DNA of 56,302 nucleotides from Bacteroidales bacterium (GCA_014800605.1 JAAVFS010000053.1:1-56302), one strand, 5' to 3'. Shown: positions 16,622 through 27,300, counted from the first letter of the stretch. Notes: a model not told the origin generated them from the sequence alone. Translations and numbers: made by a program.

Positions 16622-19405
16622 ATGAAAAAATTTTTACTACTTCTCGGCTTAGCTGTTTGCGCTTGCTTCAGGATGAGCGCCGACACCGCAACAGTCGAAT
16701 TTTCAAAAATGGGCTACAATAATGCCGAAGATATCACGGCAGTTTCAGTTCCGGACTCCCCTATTTCGCTTTCTCTTGTCTCCGGAACTTCCTCTAATCC
16801 ACCAAAATACTATACTACAGGAACTGGATTACGTATGTATTCAGGAAATAAAATGACAATCTCAGTTCCTGACGGTTATTCCATTACCAATATTGTGTTC
16901 ACAGCATCAGCAAACAACTATGCAGTTAAAGGAACAACAGATTTAGGAACACTGTCCGTGTCTAATGCAACTTCTACCTGGAGTGGTAATGCACAAAAAA
17001 TCGTTTTAACGTCTAGTGCCACCTGTCGTCTGCAGAAAATGGTCTTCACCTACACAGCTCCTGCAGCGGCCGTAGAAAGAGTTGAGATTAACTATGATTT
17101 CAAAACGGCAGAAGTAGCCCTTACATGTCCCACTGCAGGTGCCACAATCTTCTACGGATTCGCTGCCGATGCGATGACAAATCAGTACTCAGCTCCATTC
17201 AAGATCACTGAAAACTGTACAATTTTCGCCTACGCTCAACTTGGCTCAGATGAAAGCAGAACAAGCGAACTGAGTGTAGCACTTCCATATACCACATTCA
17301 AAGAACTCATTGACGATGCCTCCGACAAAGATCAGGTCAATCTATTAGGTAATTTCCAGGTACTCTACCAGTCAGGCGATTACCTTATACTTACAGATGG
17401 ATCGACCAATCTCGTACTATACAGAGTTTCTGAAGAATACACTGTAGGCACAAAAATTTCAGTAATTTCTGCATCCTATGCTCCATACCACGGTCTTCCT
17501 GAACTAACTGACATCACCCTCATTGAAGAAGGAGGCAATGGCGCCGAATATAACGTTACTGAACTCATCTCAATAGATGATGTCACAGTCGATTCACATC
17601 TTATGAACGAAGTAGCACTTTTAGGGTGTACAATTTCAAGAGATTTAGCCAATATAACCATTCACGGAGCAACGCTCCCAATTAACAATCTTTTTGGTAT
17701 CGAGCTGACCCAAGGCGATGACTTCAAAGTGACAGGCTTTTTCTGGGTAAGAGACAAGACCTTACAGTTAGTTCCTGTTGCAGCTGAAAGCGGATTCGCC
17801 GTTCCCACTGTAAGAACTCCCGTAATCTCGCCCAACCATCGTGAGCTTATGCCCGGCGACGATATAACAATCACATGTGCGACCTCCAACGTAGAAATCC
17901 ACTACACAACCGATGGCGAAGATCCCACCGAAGATTCCCCTGTATACAACGGTCCCATCGACTTTCCTGAAGACGCAGTCGACTTTACCGTTAAGGCTCG
18001 CGCATACTATACCGGCTCCGACGTCTCAATGTTTGAATCACCTGTAGCAACGCGTCAGTATCACATCTTCGATGCGTCCTGCAATGTAATTACCGCCGAT
18101 AACCACGAAGACGGTGGCAACTCTTATCTACCAGCTCATACTTGTACCATTGACCGCGTAGACTACCAGATGGTAGGTATGCATAATTCTACCCAAGGTA
18201 TCCAGATGAACAACAACAGCTCTCGCTTCTGCTATTTGATTCAGACGAGCGACAATAAAGGATTCGTTGTCGGCGATGGTATCGAATGGGTTTTAAGCAG
18301 CATATCACTTAACTACCACGATTCAAACTCTAAAATAGAATTTAATGTACGTGGCTCAAACACCCCGTTCACAGCTTCTACCACTGAGACATCCAACAAC
18401 ACATCTGACAAGGCATCAATTGAAGAAACCGGTGAATTTGTAGGTACTATAAGTGCTTCCAAACCATCTGTGGACTTCACCAAGAACTATCGCTACTTCG
18501 CTCTCTATCCCACAAAAACCGGCGTAGTCTACCTTGATGACATTACGATCAACTACCGTCGTGTCCAGGATTCTCCCCGCACCAAGCTCACCGGCGCTTA
18601 CCTCGAAGCAGACGAGAACTCAGTTCAAGAGCAGTTTGAAATGTTCGTAGGTGCATATACAAAAGATGGCGATGAACTTGACCTGACCGGTAATGTTACA
18701 CTCGCAGTGAAAGATGCCAACGGCAAAGTCCTCGCAGAAAGCTCTGAATTCTACTACGATGTAGACGGTTACCTCGCTACAGTCATGATTAAAGAAGCCG
18801 GCCGCTACACCGTAACGATGAGCTGGACGGGCGATCTCAACTATGAGGACGGCTCACTCTCCACAGTTCTCAACGTCTACTCACCCGTACTCATCACCGA
18901 TAACAACAGCGGCGTAGTTTGCTCAAGCAACGCTACCATCCAGGAGGCATCTGAAGCCACCAAAGGTCACGCAGTACTCGTATTCCCCGCAGGTCAGCGC
19001 GACCATAAGATCACTCTCAGCAACCTTGCAGGTGCTAAGATCCACTATCGTGTGACCGAAGTCAGCGTTGCCCCCACTGCCAACGCTCCCAAGCAGGCTG
19101 CCAACAAAGCACCCCAAGGCTTCACCGAGCACACCGGCGGCGAGATCACACTCAGCGGTGAGCATGGCGTACTGGCCCTCGTGACAGAGAAAAACGGCGT
19201 AGTATCACCCATCGAAGAGACCTACTACACCAACGACATAGACAAACTCGACGAAGTCACCACCGGTGTAGCCGAAGTTGAGATCAACAACGGCGAGGCA
19301 GTCTACTACGACCTGAGCGGCCTCCGCGTAGCAGCCGACAAACTCAAAGCCGGTATATACGTCCGCGTAGCCGGTCAGAAACTCACCAAAGTGCTCGTGA
19401 AATAA
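16622..19405 (+). CDS. Secreted protein with chitobiase-C-like domain and T9SS-like C-terminus
   Basis: A 927-residue exported protein from the ATG at 16622, which gives a good signal peptide (MKKFLLLLGLAVCACF). The frame extends upstream to 16484 but through the REP repeat and promoter. Residues about 395-490 (PVISPNHRELMPGDDITITC, then IHYTTDGEDPT) match the chitobiase/beta-hexosaminidase C-terminal fold; a similar unit lies near 155-215. The last 35 residues (YYDLSGLRV to KVLVK) resemble a short type IX secretion sorting tail. No catalytic domain is visible, so it is likely a surface adhesin or binding protein. The 5' half is more AT-rich than the 3' half. Function is unknown. Confidence 0.82.
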   Translation: MKKFLLLLGLAVCACFRMSADTATVEFSKMGYNNAEDITAVSVPDSPISLSLVSGTSSNPPKYYTTGTGLRMYSGNKMTISVPDGYSITNIVFTASANNYAVKGTTDLGTLSVSNATSTWSGNAQKIVLTSSATCRLQKMVFTYTAPAAAVERVEINYDFKTAEVALTCPTAGATIFYGFAADAMTNQYSAPFKITENCTIFAYAQLGSDESRTSELSVALPYTTFKELIDDASDKDQVNLLGNFQVLYQSGDYLILTDGSTNLVLYRVSEEYTVGTKISVISASYAPYHGLPELTDITLIEEGGNGAEYNVTELISIDDVTVDSHLMNEVALLGCTISRDLANITIHGATLPINNLFGIELTQGDDFKVTGFFWVRDKTLQLVPVAAESGFAVPTVRTPVISPNHRELMPGDDITITCATSNVEIHYTTDGEDPTEDSPVYNGPIDFPEDAVDFTVKARAYYTGSDVSMFESPVATRQYHIFDASCNVITADNHEDGGNSYLPAHTCTIDRVDYQMVGMHNSTQGIQMNNNSSRFCYLIQTSDNKGFVVGDGIEWVLSSISLNYHDSNSKIEFNVRGSNTPFTASTTETSNNTSDKASIEETGEFVGTISASKPSVDFTKNYRYFALYPTKTGVVYLDDITINYRRVQDSPRTKLTGAYLEADENSVQEQFEMFVGAYTKDGDELDLTGNVTLAVKDANGKVLAESSEFYYDVDGYLATVMIKEAGRYTVTMSWTGDLNYEDGSLSTVLNVYSPVLITDNNSGVVCSSNATIQEASEATKGHAVLVFPAGQRDHKITLSNLAGAKIHYRVTEVSVAPTANAPKQAANKAPQGFTEHTGGEITLSGEHGVLALVTEKNGVVSPIEETYYTNDIDKLDEVTTGVAEVEINNGEAVYYDLSGLRVAADKLKAGIYVRVAGQKLTKVLVK

Positions 19406-19431
19406 TCGAAACACCACCCAGCCCCATACAG

Positions 19432-19466
19432 AGGTCGCGACTCCCCCGAGCCGCGACCTTTATTTT
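19432..19466. terminator. Bidirectional terminator between convergent genes
   Basis: AGGTCGCG (19432-19439) pairs with CGCGACCT (19452-19459) followed by TTATTTTG. It lies between the 3' ends of the secreted-protein gene and the DUF3943 gene. Confidence 0.75.
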
Positions 19467-19469
19467 GCC

Positions 19470-20384
19470 TCAGAACGTCAGGGAGACTGAGAGGGTCGGG
19501 GCGGCATGGCCCGTGGCGTCAGGGACGAGCGCCAGGCCGGAGGAGATGTCGACCTTCGACTTCTGCGGATGGCGGCTGCTCCACCCGTAGGCGTCGTTGC
19601 CTCGGAAATAGCCGAGGAATTCGTTGACCGGATCGCAGAGAAACGCGGCCACATATCCCAGCGGCTTCCACCCGAGCAGGCGGTAGTCATGCTCCACTAT
19701 ATAGCGCTTGCCATGATACATGCACTCCCCGAGGAGCGACCCCACGACGGGCGTGATGATCAGATCCTGTATCGACGGAATCTCCATAAACGCCTCGATG
19801 CCATACTCCCAGAAGATAGTCGACACGCCGAAGCTATAGAGCGCCGAATACCAGAAATTCAGTCCCTGCGAACGTGCCGACATGAAATAGGCGGCACCGG
19901 CATAGGGGTGCAGGACATAATTGAAGATAGCCTTATCATGATCCCAATGGGGGCCATCCATCACATGGTTGAGATAGCGCTCGGCCATCGGCACCTCGGC
20001 CTCCTCCTTCTTGTTCCAGGCGGTAGAGTTCTCGGGGAGGAAGTCGAGAATAGCAAGCGTGGTAAATCCGCCGGCAAAGAGCACCGCCGTATTGGCAGCC
20101 AAGCGTCGATAATTGGGATAGTTACCTGAGAGCGAGTAGGGCATATCGTAGATGCACGGCTGCTTCCCTCCCTTGAGCGCCGGGACAGCTGTCTGTCGCG
20201 GCTCCGGGCCGGGCAGAGTGTCAGTCTCATAGTCCTGCTCGTCAAGGAGCTCATCGCGGATGTCATCGTCGATGTCGCCGTCGACATCCACATAGCCGAT
20301 AGAGTAGAACTCCTCGGGGTCGACTGTAGCCCTTGCCGCTCCCCAGCTCAGGACGATTGCCAAAGTGATGAATATGCGTTTCAT
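19470..20384 (-). CDS. DUF3943 family protein
   Basis: A 304-residue protein with a signal peptide (MKRIFITLAIVLSWGAARA) and an acidic linker. The C-terminal region contains DGPHWDHDKAIFNYVLHPY, FWYSALYSFGVSTIFWEYG and ITPVVGSLLGECMYHG, the conserved DUF3943 pattern. Aromatic and hydrophobic helices suggest an envelope protein. Function is unknown to me. It is transcribed alone, with its own promoter at 20449 and a shared terminator. Confidence 0.87.
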   Translation of the reverse strand: MKRIFITLAIVLSWGAARATVDPEEFYSIGYVDVDGDIDDDIRDELLDEQDYETDTLPGPEPRQTAVPALKGGKQPCIYDMPYSLSGNYPNYRRLAANTAVLFAGGFTTLAILDFLPENSTAWNKKEEAEVPMAERYLNHVMDGPHWDHDKAIFNYVLHPYAGAAYFMSARSQGLNFWYSALYSFGVSTIFWEYGIEAFMEIPSIQDLIITPVVGSLLGECMYHGKRYIVEHDYRLLGWKPLGYVAAFLCDPVNEFLGYFRGNDAYGWSSRHPQKSKVDISSGLALVPDATGHAAPTLSVSLTF

Positions 20385-20448
20385 AGTGTTCGGAGATTAA
20401 GAGCCCGTGTGATGCGTGTTTTTCTTGAGGATTGTAATAACTTTGTAA

Positions 20449-20456
20449 CAAATCTA
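20449..20456 (-). promoter_or_regulatory. -7 promoter element for the DUF3943 gene
   Basis: Minus-strand TAGATTTG matches TAnnTTTG, 64 bases before the ATG at 20384. A plus-strand TAACTTTG at 20438-20445 almost overlaps it in the divergent region. Confidence 0.4.
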
Positions 20457-20515
20457 CATACTTGGGAGTTGGGGGATAAGAGATTTTTAACATTTCGTAA
20501 GTAGGAAATTTTTCG

Positions 20516-20524
20516 TAACTTCGC
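20516..20524 (+). promoter_or_regulatory. -7 promoter element for the mrp-led gene block
   Basis: TAACTTCGC, a common one-base variant of the TAnnTTTG element, lies 20 bases before the ATG at 20545. The same variant precedes the pyruvate oxidoreductase gene at 32237. Confidence 0.5.
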
Positions 20525-20544
20525 GGTATATATACTCACTGATA

Positions 20545-21657
20545 ATGGAACAACAGAGACTCTATCCCAACCTTATACTCGATGCCCTGCGCAACGTGCG
20601 CTATCCCGGCACCGGCAAAAACATCGTCGAAGGCGAGATGGTCGAGGACGACATCCGCATCGACGGTAATCGCGTCAGCTTCTCGCTCATCTTCGACCGC
20701 CCTACCGACCCATTTATCAAGTCGATAGTCAAAGCTGCCGAGAGCGCCATCGCCACCTACATAGGCCCGTGGGTCGACATCAAAGGCAATATCGCCGTCA
20801 AGACCCGTGTCCAGGCTCCGCAGCCCGCCGAGAAGCCGCTCGCCAAGGTCAAGAACATCATCGGAGTCTCATCAGGCAAGGGTGGAGTAGGCAAGTCGAC
20901 CGTAGCATCCAATCTGGCTGTAGCCCTCGCCCGCGAAGGCTACAAAGTGGGTCTCCTGGACGCCGATATCTTCGGCCCCTCGATGCCCAAGATGCTCGGT
21001 CTCGAAGACGCTGAGCTCTACATGCACCGCGTTGACGGCCGCGAGCTCATAATCCCCGCCGAGCGCTATGGCGTCAAGGTCCTGTCAATCGGATTCCTCG
21101 TCGATAAGAATGCCCCTGTCCTCTGGCGCGGCGGCATGGCCTCCAACGCCCTCAAGCAGCTCATCACCGACGCCGACTGGGGTGAGCTCGACTACTTCCT
21201 GATCGACATGCCTCCCGGCACGAGCGACATCCATCTGACCCTCGTGCAGACCCTCGCCATCACAGGCGTGGTCATCGTCTCCACCCCCCAGCAGGTGGCC
21301 CTGGCCGACGCCCGCAAGGGTATCGCGATGTTCATGGGCGACAAAGTCAATGTCCCCATCCTCGGTCTGGTAGAGAACATGGCATGGTTCACCCCCGAAC
21401 GACATCCCGACGAGCGCTATTACATCTTCGGCCGCGAAGGTGGCGTAGAGCTTGCTAAAGAGCTTGGCGTCAAGCTACTGGGTCAGATACCCGTCACCGA
21501 AAGCATCTGCGACCACGGCGACAGCGGCGAGCCTATTGCCACTGGCGACACCCTGGCAGCGCATGCCTTCATCCACCTCGCCCACGAGGTAGTCGACGCC
21601 GTCAATCAGCGCAACAGCGACCTCCCGCCGACCACCAAAGTCGAACTCAAACACTGA
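20545..21657 (+). CDS. Mrp/NBP35-type P-loop ATPase (ApbC family)
   Basis: A 370-residue protein with an N-terminal DUF59/MIP18-like domain (about 8-90) and a deviant P-loop ATPase domain. The Walker A motif GKGGVGKS is at 111-118, and FLIDMPPGTSDIHL is the family's switch-like segment. Mrp/ApbC proteins bind and pass iron-sulfur clusters. The CxxC that bridges the cluster in ApbC is absent here: after GLVENMAWF the sequence reads TPERHPDERYYIFG with no cysteine. The cluster-carrier role is therefore less certain than the family name implies. First gene of a close plus-strand run; aroQ starts three bases after its stop. Confidence 0.9.
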   Translation: MEQQRLYPNLILDALRNVRYPGTGKNIVEGEMVEDDIRIDGNRVSFSLIFDRPTDPFIKSIVKAAESAIATYIGPWVDIKGNIAVKTRVQAPQPAEKPLAKVKNIIGVSSGKGGVGKSTVASNLAVALAREGYKVGLLDADIFGPSMPKMLGLEDAELYMHRVDGRELIIPAERYGVKVLSIGFLVDKNAPVLWRGGMASNALKQLITDADWGELDYFLIDMPPGTSDIHLTLVQTLAITGVVIVSTPQQVALADARKGIAMFMGDKVNVPILGLVENMAWFTPERHPDERYYIFGREGGVELAKELGVKLLGQIPVTESICDHGDSGEPIATGDTLAAHAFIHLAHEVVDAVNQRNSDLPPTTKVELKH

Positions 21658-21660
21658 TAG

Positions 21661-22092
21661 ATGAAGCCTGAAGTACTGATAATCAACGGTCCCAACCTCA
21701 ATCTGACAGGGCGCCGCGAGCCTGGCATCTACGGCACTCGACCGCTTGACGACTACCTCGCCGAGCTCGCCGCCGAAGAGGCTGACATCACCGTCACCAC
21801 CTTCCAGTCAAACCACGAAGGGGCGCTCATCGACAAGCTCCACGAGCGCGGATTCGACCCCGAGGTCAAAGGCATCATACTCAACGCGGGAGCCTACACC
21901 CACACATCGCTTGCCCTGGCCGATGCCATCCGAGCCATCAGCGTCCCCGTAATCGAAGTCCACATCTCCAACACAGCAGCCCGCGAGCCGGAGCGCCACC
22001 GCTCCCTCATAGCTCCCGCCTGCCGCGGCACGATAGCCGGATTCGGTCTCGACAGCTACCGCATCGCCCTTGAGGCCGTAAAGAGACTATGA
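21661..22092 (+). CDS. aroQ: Type II 3-dehydroquinate dehydratase
   Basis: A 143-residue enzyme that converts 3-dehydroquinate to 3-dehydroshikimate in the shikimate pathway. INGPNLNLTGRREPGIYG contains the catalytic arginine and tyrosine, SNHEGALIDKLHE and NAGAYTHTSLALADAI form the active site, and EVHISNTAAREPERHRS completes the signature. The usual dodecameric family is 140-150 residues. It sits between mrp and an O-methyltransferase gene with gaps of a few bases. Confidence 0.96.
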   Translation: MKPEVLIINGPNLNLTGRREPGIYGTRPLDDYLAELAAEEADITVTTFQSNHEGALIDKLHERGFDPEVKGIILNAGAYTHTSLALADAIRAISVPVIEVHISNTAAREPERHRSLIAPACRGTIAGFGLDSYRIALEAVKRL

Positions 22093-22093
22093 A

Positions 22094-22726
22094 ATGACCG
22101 AAGAGCTCAACGACTACATACTCAGCCACATATCGCCCGAGCCTGACGACCTGCGCGAGCTTGAGCGCGACGTCAATGTCCGCCTGCTCTACCCGCGCAT
22201 GTGTTCCGGCCACCTCCAGGGGCGCATCCTCAAGATGCTGACCTCCATGATCGCCCCCAAGCGCGTCATCGAACTCGGTACCTACGCCGGCTACTCCGCC
22301 CTCTCCATCGCCGAGGGGCTCGCCGAGGATGCCGAAATACACACCATCGAGGCCGACGACGAGATGGAAGACTTCATCCGCCGACGCCTTGACCGCTCCC
22401 CCCACGGCCATAAAGTCCACCTCCACATCGGCCCCGCTGAAGAGGTGATCCCTACCCTCCCGGGCGGCTGGGACATGGCCTTCATCGACGCCAACAAGCG
22501 GAGCTATGTCGACTATTACGAAGCCATCCTCCCTAGGATGAATCCCGGCGGCTATATCCTGGCCGACAATACCCTCTGGGGCGGCAAGGTAGCCGACCCC
22601 TCGGCCCGCGATCCGCAGACCCTCGGCATCCGAGCCTTCAACGACCTCGCAGCCCGCGACCCGCGCGTCGAGACCGTCATCCTCCCCCTGCGCGACGGTC
22701 TGACAATGATACACTTATTAGACTAA
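22094..22726 (+). CDS. Class I SAM-dependent O-methyltransferase
   Basis: A 210-residue cytoplasmic methyltransferase of the COG4122 (catechol/caffeoyl-CoA O-methyltransferase-like) group. VIELGTYAGYSALSIA is the S-adenosylmethionine-binding motif I, HTIEADDEM holds the ribose-binding acid, and DMAFIDANKRSYVDYYE plus GGYILADNTLWGG contain the metal-binding acids. The start is one base after the aroQ stop. The substrate is unknown; small catechol-like compounds are typical for the family. Confidence 0.9.
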   Translation: MTEELNDYILSHISPEPDDLRELERDVNVRLLYPRMCSGHLQGRILKMLTSMIAPKRVIELGTYAGYSALSIAEGLAEDAEIHTIEADDEMEDFIRRRLDRSPHGHKVHLHIGPAEEVIPTLPGGWDMAFIDANKRSYVDYYEAILPRMNPGGYILADNTLWGGKVADPSARDPQTLGIRAFNDLAARDPRVETVILPLRDGLTMIHLLD

Positions 22727-22753
22727 CCAACACACAGCCACACCCGCACTACT

Positions 22754-23374
22754 ATGATACAAAACCTACTTTTCGACCTCGGAGGCGTGATCCTCGACAT
22801 TGACCGTCTGAAAGCTGTCGAGGCCCTGCGAGCTGCCGGCATGCGCTCGCCCGAAGAGCTGCTCGGCGACTACGGCCAGAAAGGCCCCTTCCTCGCCCTC
22901 GAGAGAGGAGAGATCACGCCCGCGACCTTCCGCGACGAGCTGCGCACCTACTTCGACCGACCCGTCGACGACGAGACCATCGACAGCGCCTTCTGCGAGT
23001 TTCTGCGCGGCATCCCCCAACACCGTCTCCGCGCACTCGAGGAGCTGCACCGCCGCTTCAAGCTCTACCTGCTCTCCAACACCAACGCGCTGATGTGGGA
23101 CCGCTATATCCTCCCGGAGTTCACCAAAGCAGGCCACGACATCAACTACTACTTCGACGGCATAATCGCATCATTTCAGGTCAAAGCCTACAAGCCCGAG
23201 CCCGCAATATTCCGCGCCGCTGAGAGCATCCTCGGTATCGACCCAGAAGAGACCCTCTTCTTCGACGACTCTCAGGCCAATGTCGAAGCCGCCCGTCGCC
23301 TCGGATTCCATGCCGCCCTCGTCACCCCCGAGACCGACTTCATAACCATCATATCAAAACAGCTACCCAAATGA
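22754..23374 (+). CDS. HAD-superfamily phosphatase (YihX-like)
   Basis: A 206-residue haloacid dehalogenase-type hydrolase. FDLGGVILDID supplies the nucleophile aspartate but with glycine where most phosphatases have the second aspartate, as in YihX-type members. LLSNTNALMWDRY is motif II, the lysine of VKAYKPEP motif III, and FFDDSQANVEAARRLG motif IV. It probably removes phosphate from small sugar phosphates or flavin intermediates; the adjacent ribF makes FMN or the ribH precursor step an attractive but unproven context. The stop overlaps ribF by four bases. Confidence 0.88.
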   Translation: MIQNLLFDLGGVILDIDRLKAVEALRAAGMRSPEELLGDYGQKGPFLALERGEITPATFRDELRTYFDRPVDDETIDSAFCEFLRGIPQHRLRALEELHRRFKLYLLSNTNALMWDRYILPEFTKAGHDINYYFDGIIASFQVKAYKPEPAIFRAAESILGIDPEETLFFDDSQANVEAARRLGFHAALVTPETDFITIISKQLPK

Positions 23375-24288
23375 CCTCGACCCGAGTCGCAGCTTCCGGA
23401 GGCTATGCAGCAGTAGTCGGGACATTCGACGGCGTACACCGCGGCCACCGCTACCTCATCGACCGGCTCTTCAGCCGCGCCGGCGAAGCCGGACTCGCCA
23501 CACGCATCTACACCTTCACCGGCCACCCGCTCGCCACCATAGCGCCCGGCCGCGCCCCGGCTCCACTCCTCTCGCTCAAGCATAAAGAGCAATTGCTGCG
23601 AAAGACCGGGGTCGACGACCTGCACATCGACGACTTCGCCGCGCTCCGCACCTTGACAGCCCGCCAATATCTCGAGCGGCTCGTAGCTGACGGGGTCGCA
23701 CTCCTCATCGTAGGCCATGACAACCGCTTCGGCTCCGACGGGCTGCGCACACTCCCCGAGTTTCAGGTCGCAGCACAAGGTCTCCCGATCACTATCGAGC
23801 AGGCCCCCGAGCTGACCATCGACGGCCGTCCCGTCTGCTCCTCAGCCATCCGCGCCCTCATTGCTCAAGGCAATATCGCCGCCGCCAACACCCTCTTAGG
23901 CTACCCCTACGAGATCGCAGGCCGCGTCATCAGAGGGCGTCAGCTTGGCCGCACGATAGGATTCCCGACAGCCAACATCCTCCCCGACGATCCCTCCCTG
24001 CTACTCCCTCCGACGGGGGTCTACACCGCCATCGCCACTACCGGCGGAAGCGACTATCCCGCGATGCTCAACATCGGTCACCGTCCCACCGTCGACCGCC
24101 CCGATGCCCCCATCTCCATCGAAGCCCACATCATAGGCCTCGACGCCGACCTCTACGACACGACGCTGACCCTCTCGCTCCGAAGCCACCTGCGGCCCGA
24201 ACAGCGATTTGACTCCGTGGATTCACTCCGCCGACAGCTCGTCGCCGACCGCGAGGCCACCGTCGACTTTTTTAGCACAAAGCAATAA
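23371..24288 (+). CDS. ribF: Bifunctional riboflavin kinase/FAD synthetase
   Basis: A 305-residue enzyme making FMN and FAD from riboflavin. The N-terminal adenylyltransferase domain has GTFDGVHRGHRYLI, the CTP-type nucleotide-binding motif, and SSAIRALI; the C-terminal flavokinase domain has GRTIGFPTANI and GVYTAIATTG. The length matches the usual 300-315. Its ATG overlaps the HAD phosphatase stop (ATGA), so the two are probably translated together. Confidence 0.95.
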   Translation: MTSTRVAASGGYAAVVGTFDGVHRGHRYLIDRLFSRAGEAGLATRIYTFTGHPLATIAPGRAPAPLLSLKHKEQLLRKTGVDDLHIDDFAALRTLTARQYLERLVADGVALLIVGHDNRFGSDGLRTLPEFQVAAQGLPITIEQAPELTIDGRPVCSSAIRALIAQGNIAAANTLLGYPYEIAGRVIRGRQLGRTIGFPTANILPDDPSLLLPPTGVYTAIATTGGSDYPAMLNIGHRPTVDRPDAPISIEAHIIGLDADLYDTTLTLSLRSHLRPEQRFDSVDSLRRQLVADREATVDFFSTKQ

Positions 24289-24315
24289 AAAGCCACAGCG
24301 CAACGTTTTACGATT

Positions 24316-27300
24316 ATGATGTCACTGCGCTCATTCTCGACACGTCTTCTGCTGATGGCCCTTCTGGCCGCCATCATCTCAGCCTGTTCGGTCAAGCGCA
24401 ATACAGCCGCCTCGCGCCGCTATCAGGCATTCATAACACGCTACAACATACAGTATAACGGCGACACCCACTACTCCGAGACCCTCTCCGAGATGGAGAA
24501 TAAATATGAGGATGACTTCACCCGCCTCCTCTACGTACATCCCGCCGAGGCGCGTGCCGACCAGAAAGCCACACAGCCCTCCGGCGACTTCACACGCTCC
24601 ATCGAGAAAGCCCAGAAAGCCATCCAGCTCCGCTCGATAAAAGCAAAACCCGCCCCCAAGCCGGGCAAAAAATCGGACCCCGCCTACAAGGCATGGATGA
24701 AACGTGACGAATACAACCCATTCCTCCACAACTCCTGGATGCTCATGGGCCGCTCGCAGTTTATGAACGGCGACTTCACAGGCGCCGCTGCCACATTTTT
24801 CTATATATCGCGCCACTTCTCATGGCTCCCCGAGACAGTCACCGAGGCGCGACTCTGGCAGGCGCGCAGCTACTGCGCCATGGACTGGCTCTTTGACGCC
24901 GAGATGATACTCGTGCGCATCAAGGAGGACGAGCTGACCAACAAGACCCTCCGCTCACTCTACAACTCCACCTACGCCGACTTCCTCATACGCTCCCACC
25001 GCTATGCCGACGCCCTCCCATACCTCCGCCAGGCAGTCAAGCTCGCATCCGGAGCGCAGAAGACGCGCCTCACATTCCTGACCGGACAGATAGCTGCCCT
25101 CGCCGGCGAGAAAGCCGAAGCCTATTCGGCTTTTGGCAAAGTGGCCGGGGCAGCCTCGTCAGACTACCGCACGCAATTCAATGCACGCATCAAGCAGTCA
25201 GAGGTCTTCGACGGTTCAGACATAGAGCCGGAAGTCAAGTCGCTCCGGCGCATGATCCGCTACGACCGCAACCGCCAGTATCGCGACCAGATCTACTACG
25301 CCATCGCCAACCTCTACCTCTCGCGCGGCGACACCACCAACGCTATCGAAAACTATCGGCTCGCTGCCAAGGAGTCGACCCGCGACGGCATCGACAAAGC
25401 CATCTCCCAGGTACGCCTCGGCGGGCTCTACTACGACCGCGGCCAGTATGACGAAGCCCAGCCATGCTATGCCGAGGCGATCCCCAAACTCCCGGAGACC
25501 TACCCCGACTACCGCAATCTCAAGCGCCGCTCCGACATCCTCGACGAGCTCTCCGTATTCTCACACAACGTCACCCTCCAGGACTCCCTCCTCCGCCTAT
25601 CCTACTTGACACCCGAGGAGCAGCTCGCCATCATCGACCGCATCATCGACGAGCTTAATAAAAAGGAAAAAGAGGAAGCCGAAGAGGCTGCCCGCGAGGA
25701 ATTCCTTGCCAATCAGAACGCCAACGGGTCGCAACTCAACTCCTCCAACGCTCCCGCCTCATACACCGCCAACACCTCCGACTCCTGGTATTTCTACAAC
25801 CCCTCGACAGTCAGCGCCGGTAAGACCGAATTCCAGCGCCGATGGGGCTCACGCAAACTCGAGGACGACTGGCGTCGCCGCAACAAGGCAGCATTCTCAT
25901 TTGACGACTTCAACGAGTCTTCCGACTCCGACGATGGCTCTGATGATGACACCTCTGATGCCGACAGCTCCTCCGAAGACGCAGGTGAAGAGCCCGTCGA
26001 CGAGGAAAAAGCCAAGCGCGAGGCCGACCCCCACTTTCCCGAATACTACCTCAAGTCAATCCCAACCGACTCCACATCGCGCGCACTCAGCCACGACCTC
26101 ATCCGCGAAGGACTCTTCAACATGGGAGTCATCCTCAAGGACAAAATGGAGGATTACCCCGCCGCGCGCGAACAATTCATAGCCCTCAACACACGCTATC
26201 CCGACAACATCAATCGCCTCGACGCCTACTTCAATATGTATCTGATGTATGCGCGCGAGAATGACATTGCCGACATGGAACGCTACCGCAACCTCATCAT
26301 CTCCGACTTCCCAGACTCCAAGCAGGGTATCGCCCTCAAGGACCCCGACTATATCGACAATCTCCGCAAGATGGAGTCAGAGCAAAACATCCTCTACGAC
26401 CGCGCTCTTGAGGCCTATCTGGACAATCGCAATGCCGACGTCCATGCAGCCTACGACAGCGTTGCCGTCCGATACCCCATGAGCCAGCTCATGCCGCGAT
26501 TCATGTTCCTCCACGCCCTCGCCTATGTGACCGACAATCGCCCCGACGACTTCAAGGCCACCCTCAACGAGATGCTCCAGCGCTACCCCGACACCGACCT
26601 ATCCACCTACGCATCTGCATGGCTGAGCGGACTCGCCAAGGGGCGCGAACTCCAGGCCGGTTCGGGCGAAAATCTCCGCGGTATGTTCTGGGACATCCAC
26701 CTTGGCGACGAGTCCAAAGCATTCGACGGCGACCCCACTCAGCTCGAATTCGACCTCAACCCCGACGACGAGCAGATCCTCGTGCTCCTCTACCCGACCG
26801 ACCGCATTTCGACCAATGCGCTCCTTTTCAACATCGCGCGCCACAACTTCTCCACATTCTCCATCATGGACTTCGACCTCGAGACCATGAACTACGGCCA
26901 GCTGGGCCTCCTGCTCATTCGCGGATTTGACAATCTGGCACAGATCAACCATTACCGCTCGCTCATGCAGCAGAACCCCGACCTCAGCATACCCGCCGGC
27001 GTCATCCCCGTCGTTATCAGCGAGAAGAACTTCGCCACAATGATGTCACACGGCGCATCCTTCGAGCAATACTTTGAATTCGCACGCGACAAGACCTATC
27101 GCGACACCGAAGAGAGCGTACTCGACCCGGAAATCTTCGGCCCATCATTCGGCCTCCCCGCCGACGAAGAGCCATATGACGACAATACACCCGCCGTCAG
27201 CGAAGCACCCGCCGTCAGCGAAGAGCCGTCAGACGAACCCTCCGAGACACCGGAAATCAATGAGCCGACTCCGACATCGGCTCCAACTCCCGCTGAAAAG

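Noticed and set aside
22007..22714. Minus-strand open frame of 235 codons
   Set aside because: Antisense to the O-methyltransferase gene, which has clear family motifs; no motif in the antisense reading.
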